Positions 28,783 to 37,858 are shown, counted from the first letter of the stretch. The stretch: 64,000 nt of DNA from Bradyrhizobium agreste (GCF_016031625.1 NZ_JACCHP010000009.1:124001-188000); one strand, 5' to 3'. The notes: generated by a model from the sequence alone, not told the origin. Made by a program: numbers and translations.

Positions 28783-29876
28783 TCCGCGCGTTCGACGCCT
28801 TTTCGCTTCCGGTGCTGCGCTGGCTCGATCCCGAAGACGCGCATCGCCTTGCGATCCAGGGCCTGCGCTTCCTGCCCCCGGTCAAGCCGCGTGCCGATGA
28901 TCCCAAGCTCGCGGTGCGCGCCTTCGGGCTGAACTTTCCCAATCCGATCGGCATGGCCGCGGGCTTCGACAAGAGCGCCGAGGTGCCGGACGCGCTGCTG
29001 CGGCTCGGCTTCGGCTTCGTCGAGATCGGCTCGGTGACGCCGAAGCCGCAAGCCGGCAATCCGCGGCCGCGGCTGTTCCGGCTCGAGCGCGACGAGGCGA
29101 TCATCAACCGCATGGGCTTCAACAATGACGGCGCGGAGGCGGCTCTGCGCCGGCTTGCCGCGCGCGCGCAGCACGGCGGCATCGTCGGCGTCAATGTCGG
29201 CGCCAACAAGGATTCGCCGGACCGCGTCGGCGACTACGTCAAGCTGATCGAGACCTTCGCGCCGGTGGCGAGCTATTTCACCGTCAACGTCTCCTCGCCG
29301 AACACGCCGGGCCTGCGCAACCTTCAGGAAGGCGCGCTGCTCGACGATCTGCTCGCGCACGTGATCGACGCCCGCGAGCGTGTCAGGCAGAAGGCCGGCG
29401 ACACGCCGGTGCTGCTCAAGATCGCGCCGGATCTGAGCCTCGCCCAGCTCGACGACGTCGTGCAGGTCGCGCGCTCGCGCCGGGTCGACGGCATGATCGT
29501 GTCGAACACAACGATCGCGCGGCCGAGCACGTTGCGCGAGGAGATGCGGGCGAAGGAGCAAGGCGGCCTCTCCGGCCGGCCGCTGTTCCGGCTGTCGACG
29601 CGCATGGTCGCGGAAACCTATGTGCGAGTCGAGGGCGCATTCCCGCTGATCGGCGTCGGCGGCGTGGATTCCGGCGGCGCTGCGCTGACCAAGATCCGCG
29701 CCGGGGCCAGCCTGATCCAGCTCTATTCGTCGCTGGTCTACAAGGGCCTCGGCCTCGTCGACGAGATCAAGCGCGACCTGACCTCGACGCTATTGCGAAC
29801 CGGGCGGGATTCGCTGGCCGACATCGTCGGCGCCGATGCGGCGACGCTGACGGCGGAAGACTGGCCGGGGCTGTGA
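28779..29876 (+). CDS. pyrD: Dihydroorotate dehydrogenase (quinone), class 2
   Basis: A 365-residue membrane-associated flavoenzyme that oxidises dihydroorotate to orotate in pyrimidine synthesis and passes electrons to quinone. Class 2 features are the N-terminal amphipathic extension (about residues 1-45), N-P-I-G-M-A-A-G-F-D-K near 60, N-V-S-S-P-N-T-P-G-L near 170 with the catalytic serine, and the C-terminal G-V-G-G-V-x-S and I-Q-L-Y-S FMN-phosphate motifs. GTG start at 28779 overlapping the upstream stop. A family A repeat follows. Confidence 0.97.
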   Translation: MIRAFDAFSLPVLRWLDPEDAHRLAIQGLRFLPPVKPRADDPKLAVRAFGLNFPNPIGMAAGFDKSAEVPDALLRLGFGFVEIGSVTPKPQAGNPRPRLFRLERDEAIINRMGFNNDGAEAALRRLAARAQHGGIVGVNVGANKDSPDRVGDYVKLIETFAPVASYFTVNVSSPNTPGLRNLQEGALLDDLLAHVIDARERVRQKAGDTPVLLKIAPDLSLAQLDDVVQVARSRRVDGMIVSNTTIARPSTLREEMRAKEQGGLSGRPLFRLSTRMVAETYVRVEGAFPLIGVGGVDSGGAALTKIRAGASLIQLYSSLVYKGLGLVDEIKRDLTSTLLRTGRDSLADIVGADAATLTAEDWPGL

Positions 29877-29884
29877 GCCGGTCT

Positions 29885-30018
29885 CGCGCCCCGGACGCAG
29901 CGCAGCGCCACTCAGCGGTGCGCTGCAGAGCCGGGGCCCATGTGACAGCGAGCTCGATGACGAATGGGTCCCGGCTCTGCGCAGCAGCGTTTCACGCTGC
30001 AGCGCGTCCGGGACACGA
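29885..30018. repeat. Palindromic intergenic repeat, family A copy 2
   Basis: A 134-base element in the convergent gap between pyrD and the MATE gene. It shares CCCCGGACGCAGCGCAGCG ends and the GCAGAGCCGGGGCCCATG / TGGGTCCCGGCTCTGC motif with copies at 11037 and 61566. It overlaps the last nine codons of the MATE gene, which ends inside it. Confidence 0.8.
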
Positions 30019-31347
30019 GAGCTGCGGTTTCGCAAACGTCGCCCGATACAGCGCCGGATACCTCGCCCCCTGCAAGCCGCCGCGCGCGACGTAGAACGCG
30101 ATCAGCGCGCTCCACAGGCCGGCATTGCCGAACGATTGCAGCGCCAGCCAGACGACGAAGAAGATCGCGAGCGACAGCAGCATCAGATTGCGCATCTCCC
30201 GCGCCCAGGTCGCACCGACATAGATGCCGTCGAAGCCGAAGGCGAATACGCCGGGGAGCGGCGCCAGCACGATGAAGGGCAGGAACTCGCGCGCGGCGCG
30301 GCGGACGTCCTCGCTCGCCGTCATGACGTTGATGATATCGGGGCCGAAGCCTGCGAACAGCACGGCGACGACGATTGCGAAGCCGAGCCCCCACGTCAGC
30401 ACCAGCCTGGTCGAATCTGCAAATCCCTTGGCGTCGCGCGCGCCAAAGCTGCGGCCGCAGAGCTGCTGGGCTGCGTTCGCAAGGCCATCGAGGAAGAAGG
30501 CGCTGACCAGGAGGAAATTGTTGAGCACGGAGTTCGCGGCCAGCGTGACGTCGCCGGCGCGCGCGCCCTTGGCGGTGAAGAACAGGAACACGGCGATCAG
30601 CGCCGCGGTACGGATCAGGATGTCGGTGTTGACAGCCAGGAGCCGCATCAGCTTGGCGCGATCGAACAGCGTTGCACGAGAGACTGCAAAACCGCCGACC
30701 GCATGGCGCCGGCATACGATCACGCCGAGCATGAAGCCGATCGACTCGGACAGAACCGCGGCGATCGCCGCGCCGGCGATGCCGGTGTCGTAGACCAGCA
30801 CCAAGAGGATCGTCGCCACCATGTTGATGAGGTTGATGACGACCTGGAGCGCAAGGGCCGGATTGGCGCGGGCCTGCCCCACCAGCCAGCCCAAGATGAC
30901 GTAATTGGCGAAGGCGAAAGGCGAGGACCAGATCCGGATCATGAAATAGGTCTTTGCCGCGCGCGTCACGCCCTCGCTGCCGCCCATCAGGTCGAACAAT
31001 GCGCCTGCCAGCGGCAGCTGCAGCACGATCAGCGCCGCGCCGATCAGGCCGGCGACGATGAAGCCGCGCACCAGGATCACGGTCTGCTCGCGGCTCTCGC
31101 CGGCGCCGAGCGCCTGCGCGGTGAAGGCAAGCGTGCTCATGCGCAGGAAACCGAACAGCCAGAACAGGCAGTCGAAGATGACGGAGGCCATCGCGACGCC
31201 GCCGAGCAGCGCGGCATCGTCGAGCCGTCCGATCGCGGTGGTCGAGACCACGCCGATCAGCGGCGTCGTGAGGTTCGCGACCATCGCGGGTCCTGCGATG
31301 GCAAAGACCTGCCGACTGCCGACGCGGTGATGGACGGGTGCGTGCAT
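29992..31347 (-). CDS. MATE family efflux transporter
   Basis: A 451-residue membrane protein with 12 hydrophobic segments in two similar halves, the MATE drug/metabolite:cation antiporter fold. Recognisable pieces are I-A-G-P-A-M-V-A-N-L-T-T-P-L near residue 17 and the equivalent L-A-V-N-T-D-I-L-I in the second half (DinF-like group). Substrate unknown. The last residues (Q-L-S-C-P-G-R-A-A-A) are encoded by a family A repeat that supplies the stop codon, so the natural C-terminus was probably altered by repeat insertion. It starts three bases after the upstream MBL gene ends and so is co-transcribed with it. Confidence 0.92.
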   Translation of the reverse strand: MHAPVHHRVGSRQVFAIAGPAMVANLTTPLIGVVSTTAIGRLDDAALLGGVAMASVIFDCLFWLFGFLRMSTLAFTAQALGAGESREQTVILVRGFIVAGLIGAALIVLQLPLAGALFDLMGGSEGVTRAAKTYFMIRIWSSPFAFANYVILGWLVGQARANPALALQVVINLINMVATILLVLVYDTGIAGAAIAAVLSESIGFMLGVIVCRRHAVGGFAVSRATLFDRAKLMRLLAVNTDILIRTAALIAVFLFFTAKGARAGDVTLAANSVLNNFLLVSAFFLDGLANAAQQLCGRSFGARDAKGFADSTRLVLTWGLGFAIVVAVLFAGFGPDIINVMTASEDVRRAAREFLPFIVLAPLPGVFAFGFDGIYVGATWAREMRNLMLLSLAIFFVVWLALQSFGNAGLWSALIAFYVARGGLQGARYPALYRATFAKPQLSCPGRAAA

Positions 31348-31350
31348 CGT

Positions 31351-32085
31351 TCAGAACACGAGCACCATGCCGTCCTCGGCGGCGAGGTGCTCGACTTCAC
31401 CCAGGCGCGACAGCATGTCGTCGCTCATATGGGTGAGGACGAGCCGCTTGGCGTCGATGTCGGGCAGATGCTGTTCCAAGGTCTTCAGGCTGAGATGGTT
31501 CTTGACCACCTTCTCGTACATGTAGGCCTCGGCGATGAAAAGGTCCGCGCCATGCGCCAGCGGAATGAGCGTGTCCGTCCATTCGGTATCGGCGCTGTAG
31601 GCGAGCGTGCGGCCCTCGGCCGCGACGCGATAGGCCAGGAAGGGCCCGCCGGATTCGCCGTGCACGACCGGATAGGGCGTCACATTCACCGCGCCGAAGT
31701 CTTGGCTTTGCCCGGGTGCGAGCTCGACCACGTTCAGCTCGAAGCGCTGCCTGGTCTTCGAGGAATGCTCGAACAACGCCTCCATCACCTCACGCAGCCG
31801 CCGCGCGATGCCTTGCGGGCCTGCGACCGTCAGCGGCCGCGTTCGCCGCGAGAATTGCGCGTCGAGCAGAAAGAACGGCAGGCCGGCAAAATGGTCGCCA
31901 TGGAAATGCGTGATGAGAATGAGGTCGATGTCGTCGCGGTCGATCTCGAGCCGCTTCAGCGCCGGCAGCGCCGACGCACCGCAATCGATCAGGAAGTTGG
32001 CTTCGCGCCCCGAGACGTGGAAGCAGGTGTTGAGCCTGCCTCCGGAACCGAAGGCGTCACCGCAGCCGACGAAACGCAGTTGCAT
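31351..32085 (-). CDS. MBL-fold metallo-hydrolase (RNase Z-like)
   Basis: A 244-residue metallo-beta-lactamase-fold hydrolase with the metal motif T-H-F-H-G-D-H near residues 59-65, a further histidine in V-V-H-G-E near 145, Asp in S-A-D-T near 175 and a final T-H-M-S-D-D near 222. The arrangement is that of RNase Z/ElaC-like and related phosphodiesterases, but it is shorter and lacks the tRNA-binding exosite, so a small-molecule or cyclic phosphodiester substrate is more likely. Encoded upstream of the MATE gene with a 3-base gap. Confidence 0.88.
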   Translation of the reverse strand: MQLRFVGCGDAFGSGGRLNTCFHVSGREANFLIDCGASALPALKRLEIDRDDIDLILITHFHGDHFAGLPFFLLDAQFSRRTRPLTVAGPQGIARRLREVMEALFEHSSKTRQRFELNVVELAPGQSQDFGAVNVTPYPVVHGESGGPFLAYRVAAEGRTLAYSADTEWTDTLIPLAHGADLFIAEAYMYEKVVKNHLSLKTLEQHLPDIDAKRLVLTHMSDDMLSRLGEVEHLAAEDGMVLVF

Positions 32086-32112
32086 CGGCTGCGCACTCCC
32101 TCGATAAAATCC

Positions 32113-32418
32113 TCACCGGCCGCGCGGCGCGCCGAACACGCGCGACAGCAGCCAGATCGGAATCACGATGACCGCGCCGAGCAGGAAGTAGCGCAACAGC
32201 CAGTTCACCGCATCGAAGCCGAGGTCCCAGAGCCGCTGGAACAAGAGGCGGATGCTGTGGATGATGTTCCAGGGATCGAAGCCGATCGCGGCGAGCACGA
32301 CGCCGACCAGGATCGAGAGCAACACCAGGCGGAACGCGACAGTCAGCGGCGAGCCGCCGAGAAAGCGATGCAGGCCGTCGCTGCGGCCGGCCGGCAAATC
32401 TCTGACGTCTTGGACCAT
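32113..32418 (-). CDS. Small membrane protein, DUF6460-like
   Basis: A 101-residue protein with two hydrophobic segments at about residues 25-48 and 76-95 and a conserved-looking middle (F-D-P-W-N-I-I-H-S-I-R-L-L-F-Q). I associate this pattern with the rhizobial DUF6460 family, from memory rather than by search. No function is known. It ends 27 bases before the MBL gene and could be the first gene of that operon. Confidence 0.75.
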   Translation of the reverse strand: MVQDVRDLPAGRSDGLHRFLGGSPLTVAFRLVLLSILVGVVLAAIGFDPWNIIHSIRLLFQRLWDLGFDAVNWLLRYFLLGAVIVIPIWLLSRVFGAPRGR

Positions 32419-32709
32419 CGCAAACTCCTGAAGGATTCGAGCCCATTATAGGCACGGCGGGGCACATGGGGAACCTGCAAGCGGGCGTCAATCGGGTTAC
32501 GGGAGTTTAATTCGGGTAAGATGCGCCGCCTCCGTTGTGGCGCGCTGCTGGCCGCGGGGCCCCAGCCTCTCCCGCTTGCGGGAGAGGCCGCGCCGAAGGC
32601 GCGGGTGAGGGTTCTTTCCTCTAGGGGAGCGTCCCATTGCGGAGACAGCCCTCTCCCCAACCCTCTCCCGCAGGCGGGAGAGGGGGCGCACCGTCTTCTT
32701 GGCAACAGT
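32419..32709. other. Gap with family D hairpin repeat
   Basis: A 291-base divergence between the small membrane gene's start and the ligase gene's end. About 125 bases (near 32570-32690) contain CTCTCCCGC-type palindromes: CCTCTCCCGC/GCGGGAGAGG and CCCTCTCCCGC/CGGGAGAGGG. A single similar hairpin lies at 39873-39903. The rest is unremarkable. Confidence 0.65.
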
Positions 32710-34371
32710 TCAAACATCGATCTCCGCCGGCTCGGCCTTCAGCATCCTCTCCAGCGTCTCCAGCCGGTCGGCCTCGCGCGGCGGCTTGTCCCAGCGCAGG
32801 CGACTGATGCGGGGGAAGCGCATGGCGACGCCGGATTTGTGCCGCGGCGAGCGCTGCAATCCCTCGAAGGCCACTTCCAGCACCAGCCCCTTGTCGCCCT
32901 CGTGCACGACGTGACGCACGGGGCCGAATTTTTCGGTGGTGTTGCGCCGGACGAAGCGGTCGATCTGCAAGAGCTCCTCATCAGTGAAGCCGAAATAGGC
33001 TTTGCCGACCGGCACCAGCTCCTCGCCGTTCTCGGTCTCGGTCCAGACGCCGAAGGTGTAGTCGGAATAATAGGACGAGCGCTTGCCGTGGCCGCGCTGC
33101 GCATACATCAGCACGGCATCGATGATGTGCGGGTCGCGCTTCCACTTCCACCATTGCCCCTTCGGCCGCCCCGGCAGATAAGGCGCATCGCGCCGCTTCA
33201 GCATGACGCCTTCGACCGCGTCCGCATCCTCGCCGGCGCCGGCGCTGGCGGGGTCGGCGCGGGCGGCGGTGAGTGCCTCCCAGCTGTCGAAGGGCACGGT
33301 GGGCGACAGATCGATGCGGGGATCGTCGAGCTTTGCGATGAATCGCTCCAGCCGCTCGCGCCGCTCGGCAAAAGGCAGCTCGCGCAGATCGTTCTCGTCG
33401 TCGCCGAGCAGATCGTAGGCGCGCAGGTGAATCGGAAATTCCTTGATCAGCTTCGCCGACACGACCTTGCGGTTGAGCCGCTGCTGCAGGACGTTGAAGC
33501 TCTGGACGCGGCCTTCGCGCAGGATCAAGAGCTCGCCGTCGATCGCGCCCGGCAGGCGCAGCGACGGCACCAGATCCGGAAAGCTTGCCGTGATGTCCTC
33601 GCCGGTGCGCGAATAGAGCCGCGCGGTGATATGGCCGCGCTCGTCGCGCCCGGCGACCGCCTGCACGCGGATGCCGTCCCATTTCCATTCGGCGATGTAG
33701 TCGGCGGGATCGAGCGCGGCGAAATCGCCGTCCTCGATGGCATGCGCCAGCATCACGGGCCGGAACGGCGCGGGATCGCGGTTGACGGGCTTGTCGCCGC
33801 GGCCTTCCAGCCAGGCGAACAGGTCGAGATAGGGCGGCGCAAGGCCCGGCCAGATCAGCTCGATCTCATGCGGGTCCTTGTCGCCGAGCGCCGCGGCCGC
33901 AGTCTTGGCAAGGCGCGCGGAGATGCCGATCCGCAAGCTCCCGGTGACGAGCTTCAGCAGCGCCCAGCGGCCGGTCTCATCGAGCTCGTCGAGCCAGCGC
34001 TCGAGCTGCTTCGGTAGCTCGGTCTTGCCGAGCGTGCGCAGCGTGGTGACGACCTCGGTGAGGCTCGGCGGGGGTGGGTTGTTGTGGGCGGCGAGCGTGG
34101 CCTTCGGCCACATCAGCGCCACTGTCTCGGAGAGATCGCCGACATAATCGTAGCTCAACCCGAACAGCACCTCATCCGTGCGCGCGGCAATCAAATCGCG
34201 GATCAGCGCGGGCTTGGCGTGCTTGAAGCTGAGTGCACCGGTCAGCGCGGCGAGCGCGTAACCGCGGTCGGGATCGCCGACCTCGCGGAAATAGCCGGTG
34301 ATGAGCCGCAGCTTGTTGTTACGGCCGGGCTCATAGGCGAGGCGGTCGAGCAGCTCGGCGAAGCGGTTCAT
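32710..34371 (-). CDS. ATP-dependent DNA ligase, exonuclease-associated type
   Basis: A 553-residue ATP-dependent ligase. The N-terminal region (about 1-190) is the DNA-binding ligase_N domain, and the adenylation domain has E-W-K230-W-D-G-I-R with the AMP-accepting lysine, followed by E-G-V-M-L-K-R near 385 and the OB domain with W-W-K-W-K-R motif VI region. This is the group of bacterial ligases that come with a ligase-associated MBL exonuclease and often Lhr helicase and a PdeM-like phosphoesterase, probably for a repair pathway. Start at ATG 34371 overlaps the exonuclease stop (ATGA). It is separate from the NAD-dependent replicative ligase. Confidence 0.94.
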   Translation of the reverse strand: MNRFAELLDRLAYEPGRNNKLRLITGYFREVGDPDRGYALAALTGALSFKHAKPALIRDLIAARTDEVLFGLSYDYVGDLSETVALMWPKATLAAHNNPPPPSLTEVVTTLRTLGKTELPKQLERWLDELDETGRWALLKLVTGSLRIGISARLAKTAAAALGDKDPHEIELIWPGLAPPYLDLFAWLEGRGDKPVNRDPAPFRPVMLAHAIEDGDFAALDPADYIAEWKWDGIRVQAVAGRDERGHITARLYSRTGEDITASFPDLVPSLRLPGAIDGELLILREGRVQSFNVLQQRLNRKVVSAKLIKEFPIHLRAYDLLGDDENDLRELPFAERRERLERFIAKLDDPRIDLSPTVPFDSWEALTAARADPASAGAGEDADAVEGVMLKRRDAPYLPGRPKGQWWKWKRDPHIIDAVLMYAQRGHGKRSSYYSDYTFGVWTETENGEELVPVGKAYFGFTDEELLQIDRFVRRNTTEKFGPVRHVVHEGDKGLVLEVAFEGLQRSPRHKSGVAMRFPRISRLRWDKPPREADRLETLERMLKAEPAEIDV

Positions 34372-35405
34372 GCTTCGGCCTCGCCTTGAAGGGGCGTCTC
34401 GCTCTCCTCCTCGTCGCCATAGCCGACCAGATCGAGCGGCTGCGCCTTCAGGCCCTTGCTCCGGCACCAATGCACCAGCGCATCTTCCTGGCCGTGGGTG
34501 ACCCAGATCTCGCCGGCGCCGGTCGCCGCGATGGTCGCGGTGAGGCCGTCCCAGTCGGCGTGATCGGAGATCACCAGCGGCAGCTCGACGCCGCGCTGCA
34601 GCGCCCGGGCACGTACCCGCATCCAGCCCGAGGCGAAGGCGGTGACCGGATCGGGAAAGCGTCGCGTCCAGAGATCGGCTGTGGCCGAGGGCGGCGCCAG
34701 CGTAATGGTGCCGGCGAGCGCCGCCTTCTTCATGCCCTTCACCGGTTTGAGCTCGCCGAGCTCGATCCCGCGGCTCTGATAATAATGCGTGATCGTCTCC
34801 ATCGCACCATGCAGGTAGATCGGCGCCTCATAGCCGGCCTGACGCAGCAGCTTGATTACGCGCTGTGCCTTGCCGAGCGAGTAAGCGCCGACGAGATGCG
34901 CGCGCTCCGGAAACAGCGCGACGGAGGCGAGCAGCTTCTTGACCTCGTCGCTCGCATCGCCATGCCGGAACACCGGCAGGCCGAACGTCGCCTCGGTGAT
35001 GAAGACGTCGCAGGGCACCAGCTCGAACGGCGTGCAGGTCGGATCCGGCGCGTCCTTGTAGTCGCCGGAGGCGACGATGCAGGTGTCCTTGCACGTCACC
35101 GCGACCTGCGCCGAGCCCAGCACGTGGCCGGCCGGGTGAAACTTGACCTTGACGTCGCCGAGCCGGATTTCCTCGCCATAGCGGATGGCCTGGGTCGAGC
35201 CGGCAAAGTTCTCGCCATAGCGCAGCCGCATCATGTCCAGCGTTTCCTGCGTCGCCAGCACGGCGCCATGCCCGGCGCGGGCATGGTCGGAATGGCCGTG
35301 GGTGATCACGGCCCGCTCCACGGGGCGGACAGGGTCGATATGGAAGCCGCCGGGCTTGCAGCACAGACCGGCAGCATTTGGCAGCAGGATGTCTTGCGCG
35401 CGCAT
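34368..35405 (-). CDS. Ligase-associated DNA exonuclease (MBL/beta-CASP-like)
   Basis: A 345-residue metallo-beta-lactamase-fold nuclease with T-H-G-H-S-D-H-A-R near residues 35-43 for metal binding, G-H-V-L-G-S-A-Q near 93 and S-D-H-A-D-W near 281. It corresponds to the mRNA 3'-processing/ SNM1-like nuclease that co-occurs with ATP-dependent ligases (TIGR04122 group). The gene is translationally coupled to the ligase. The Lhr-type helicase and PdeM phosphoesterase that complete this cassette elsewhere are not adjacent here, so the cassette is either split or incomplete. Confidence 0.9.
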   Translation of the reverse strand: MRAQDILLPNAAGLCCKPGGFHIDPVRPVERAVITHGHSDHARAGHGAVLATQETLDMMRLRYGENFAGSTQAIRYGEEIRLGDVKVKFHPAGHVLGSAQVAVTCKDTCIVASGDYKDAPDPTCTPFELVPCDVFITEATFGLPVFRHGDASDEVKKLLASVALFPERAHLVGAYSLGKAQRVIKLLRQAGYEAPIYLHGAMETITHYYQSRGIELGELKPVKGMKKAALAGTITLAPPSATADLWTRRFPDPVTAFASGWMRVRARALQRGVELPLVISDHADWDGLTATIAATGAGEIWVTHGQEDALVHWCRSKGLKAQPLDLVGYGDEEESETPLQGEAEA

Positions 35406-35441
35406 GGTGGTGATATAGGAAGTGGGCGCTTCAAATTAAGC

Positions 35442-35565
35442 TGTCATGCGCGGGCTTGACCCGCGCATCCATCCTCTTAGAAGGTTGCTTTTTTGATGGA
35501 TTGCCGGGCCTACGCCGCGCCGGAGGGGCTTCGGCCCCGCAGGCGAGTCAAGCCCGGCAATGACA
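35442..35565. repeat. Palindromic repeat related to family C
   Basis: A 124-base composite: TGTCATGCGCGGGCTTGACC hairpin, then ATTGCCGGGCCTACG, a GGGGCTTCGGCCCC mini-hairpin, and GAGTCAAGCCCGGCAATGACA. Located in the divergent gap between the exonuclease gene and the methyltransferase gene, where a terminator role would be odd. Confidence 0.7.
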
Positions 35566-35577
35566 ATCGGTTCCTCA

Positions 35578-36504
35578 ATGCCGCTCCGCCTGTTCCTGAC
35601 CTCCGGCGATCTCATGGCCGACCGCCGTTTCGAGTTCGCGCGCGACCTTCAGCTCAAGGGCGACCTGCCCGCCGCCGCGGACCTGCTGGAGCAGGCGATC
35701 GAGCTCGCACCTGATTTCACCTCGGCCTGGTTCACGCTCGGCGAGATCCGTCAGCAGCTCGGTGAGCGCGACAAGGCCATCGCGGCCTTTCGTGAAGCGC
35801 GGCGCTGCGATCCCGGGGACCAGCACGGCGCCGGCCTGCACCTGATGCGGCTCGGCGATGCCGAGATGGCGGAGATGCCCAAGGCCTACGTGCAGGCGCT
35901 GTTCGATCAATACGCGCCGCGCTTCGAGCACGCGCTGATCAACGATCTCGGCTATCGCGCCCCTAGCCTGATCTTCAAGGCGGTGCTGGCGGCGCGCGTC
36001 GCCGCCAAGAAGCCCGCCTACTTCAAGCGCACCATCGACCTCGGTTGCGGCACCGGTCTCGCGGCCGCTGCCTTCGCCAAGCAGGTCGATCATTTCATCG
36101 GCATCGATCTGTCGCCCGGCATGATCAAGGAGGCACGGGCGACGAACCTCTATGCCGAGCTCGAAGTCGCCGACATGATCGAGGGTCTGCGCGGCAAGCC
36201 AGATGCGAGCGCGAACCTCGTCGTGGCCGCGGACGCGTTCGTCTATCTCTCCGATCTCGCACCGGTGCTGAACGAAGCCAGGCGCGTGCTCGTATCAGGC
36301 GGCGTGCTCGCCTTCACGCTGGAGACGCATGACGGCAACGGCATCGTGCTCGGCGATGGCCTGCGTTATGCCCATTCCGCGGAATATGTGCGCGGCGCCA
36401 TCGCGAAGGCGGGGATGAAGCTGCTGACGCTGGAGCCGGCCTCGCCGCGCAACGAGAACAACGAGCCGGTGCGTGGCCTCGTCGTCGTCGCCGAGAAAAC
36501 TTGA
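35578..36504 (+). CDS. TPR-containing SAM-dependent methyltransferase
   Basis: A 308-residue protein: N-terminal 95 residues form about two tetratricopeptide-like helices (A-A-D-L-L-E-Q-A-I-E-L-A-P, A-I-A-A-F-R-E-A-R-R-C-D-P), then a class I methyltransferase domain with D-L-G-C-G-T-G-L near residue 155 for SAM binding and D-A-F-V-Y-L-S-D-L near 218. Substrate unknown; such proteins are annotated as trans-aconitate or contractile-ring-type methyltransferases without proof. Start ATG 35578 is preferred because homologues begin with a L-F-L-T-S-G-D-L segment; ATG 35614 is the alternative. Confidence 0.85.
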   Translation: MPLRLFLTSGDLMADRRFEFARDLQLKGDLPAAADLLEQAIELAPDFTSAWFTLGEIRQQLGERDKAIAAFREARRCDPGDQHGAGLHLMRLGDAEMAEMPKAYVQALFDQYAPRFEHALINDLGYRAPSLIFKAVLAARVAAKKPAYFKRTIDLGCGTGLAAAAFAKQVDHFIGIDLSPGMIKEARATNLYAELEVADMIEGLRGKPDASANLVVAADAFVYLSDLAPVLNEARRVLVSGGVLAFTLETHDGNGIVLGDGLRYAHSAEYVRGAIAKAGMKLLTLEPASPRNENNEPVRGLVVVAEKT

Positions 36505-36619
36505 GTCTAGGCGCTAACGCCTGGCGATTTGAGCGTCATTGCGTCGCAAAGCTGCGACTTCCCACTTGCGAGCCGAGCTGCGATGTCAGCACAATGCGCG
36601 CATCAGGGAGAAAACAACA

Positions 36620-37849
36620 ATGACCAGGAATCCATCGCGGCGCGATTTCAGCGCCGGCGCACTCGCCACCATCGCAGCATCGACATTGCCCGCGCCCTAC
36701 GTCTGGGCCGCGGAGAAGAAGTACGATGCGGGCGCCAGCGACACCGAGATCAAGATCGGACAGACCGTGCCGCATTCCGGCCCCGGCTCGCTCTACGGCG
36801 TGCTCGGCCGCGTCGGCGAAGCCTATTTCCAGATGCTGAACGAGAAGGGCGGCATCAACGGGCGCAAGATCAAGTTCCTCACCATGGACGACGCCTACAG
36901 CGCGCCGAAATGCGTCGAGGCGACGCGGCGCCTGGTCGAGCAGGAGGAGGTGCTCGCATTGTACGGCTCGCTCGGCACCGCGCCGCAAACTGCCGTGCAC
37001 AAATACCTGAACTCCAAGGGCGTGCCGCAGCTGCTGCTCAACACCGGCGCGTCGAAGTGGAATAATCCGAAAGAGTTCAAGTGGACGATGGCGGGCCTGC
37101 CGCTCTATCCGACCGAGGCGCGCATCCTGGCGCGGCACGTCGTCAGCGTGAAGCCGAACGCCAAGATCGGCATCCTCTACCAGAACGACGATTTCGGCCG
37201 CGACTTCCTTGCACCCTTCAAGAAAGTGCTGGCGGATGCCGGCGGCACCGCGCAAGTGATCATGGAGCAGACCTATGATCTCACCGAGCCGACCGTCGAT
37301 TCCCAGCTCGTCAATCTCTCGAAGTCGGGGGCCGACGTCTTCTACAACATCTCGACCGGCAAGGCGTCGTCGCAGTCGATCCGGAAAGTGGCTGAGCTCG
37401 GCTGGAAGCCGCTGCAGCTTCTTTCCGCCGGCTCCACCGGCCGCTCGATCCTCAATGCCGCGGGCCTCGAGAACGCCACCGGCATCGTCGCGATCCGCTA
37501 CAACAAGGAGGTCGGCCTGCCCAAATGGGAGAAGGACCCGGACGTGATGGCGTTCGAGGAGCTGCGCAAGAAGTACACGCCGGCGATCGACCCCGACAAC
37601 ACCATCGCCTTCGCCGGCTACGGGCAGGCCGCCACGATGGCCGAGATCCTGCGCCGCTGCGGCGACGACCTCACCCGCGCCAACGTGCTGAAGCAGGCAT
37701 CGAACCTCCATGGTTTCCACTCGCCGTATTTCCTCGACGGCGTCACCTACAGCTACACGCCCGAGGACTACACGCCGATGAAGACGCTGTTCATCTCCAC
37801 CTTCACCGGGAAAGACTGGGACATCTCCGACAAGCCGATGTCGGAATAG
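36620..37849 (+). CDS. Tat-exported ABC transporter substrate-binding protein (branched-chain amino acid/urea type)
   Basis: A 409-residue periplasmic binding protein of the LivJ/amide family (Peripla_BP_6). The N-terminus has a twin-arginine motif S-R-R-D-F-S-A-G and a hydrophobic stretch with cleavage near V-W-A-A (residue 30). The mature part begins with I-K-I-G-Q-T, typical for amide/branched-chain amino acid or aromatic compound receptors. No permease or ATPase genes are next to it, so it is an orphan receptor in this window. A 7-base AGGGAGA ribosome site precedes ATG 36620. Confidence 0.9.
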   Translation: MTRNPSRRDFSAGALATIAASTLPAPYVWAAEKKYDAGASDTEIKIGQTVPHSGPGSLYGVLGRVGEAYFQMLNEKGGINGRKIKFLTMDDAYSAPKCVEATRRLVEQEEVLALYGSLGTAPQTAVHKYLNSKGVPQLLLNTGASKWNNPKEFKWTMAGLPLYPTEARILARHVVSVKPNAKIGILYQNDDFGRDFLAPFKKVLADAGGTAQVIMEQTYDLTEPTVDSQLVNLSKSGADVFYNISTGKASSQSIRKVAELGWKPLQLLSAGSTGRSILNAAGLENATGIVAIRYNKEVGLPKWEKDPDVMAFEELRKKYTPAIDPDNTIAFAGYGQAATMAEILRRCGDDLTRANVLKQASNLHGFHSPYFLDGVTYSYTPEDYTPMKTLFISTFTGKDWDISDKPMSE

Positions 37850-37858
37850 CACTCACAT

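Noticed and set aside
30136..32451. A 771-codon plus-strand frame opposite the MATE, MBL and small membrane genes
   Set aside because: Its translation is low-complexity and Arg/Asp/Gln-rich as expected for the antisense of GC-rich genes; the minus-strand genes have domains and start sites.
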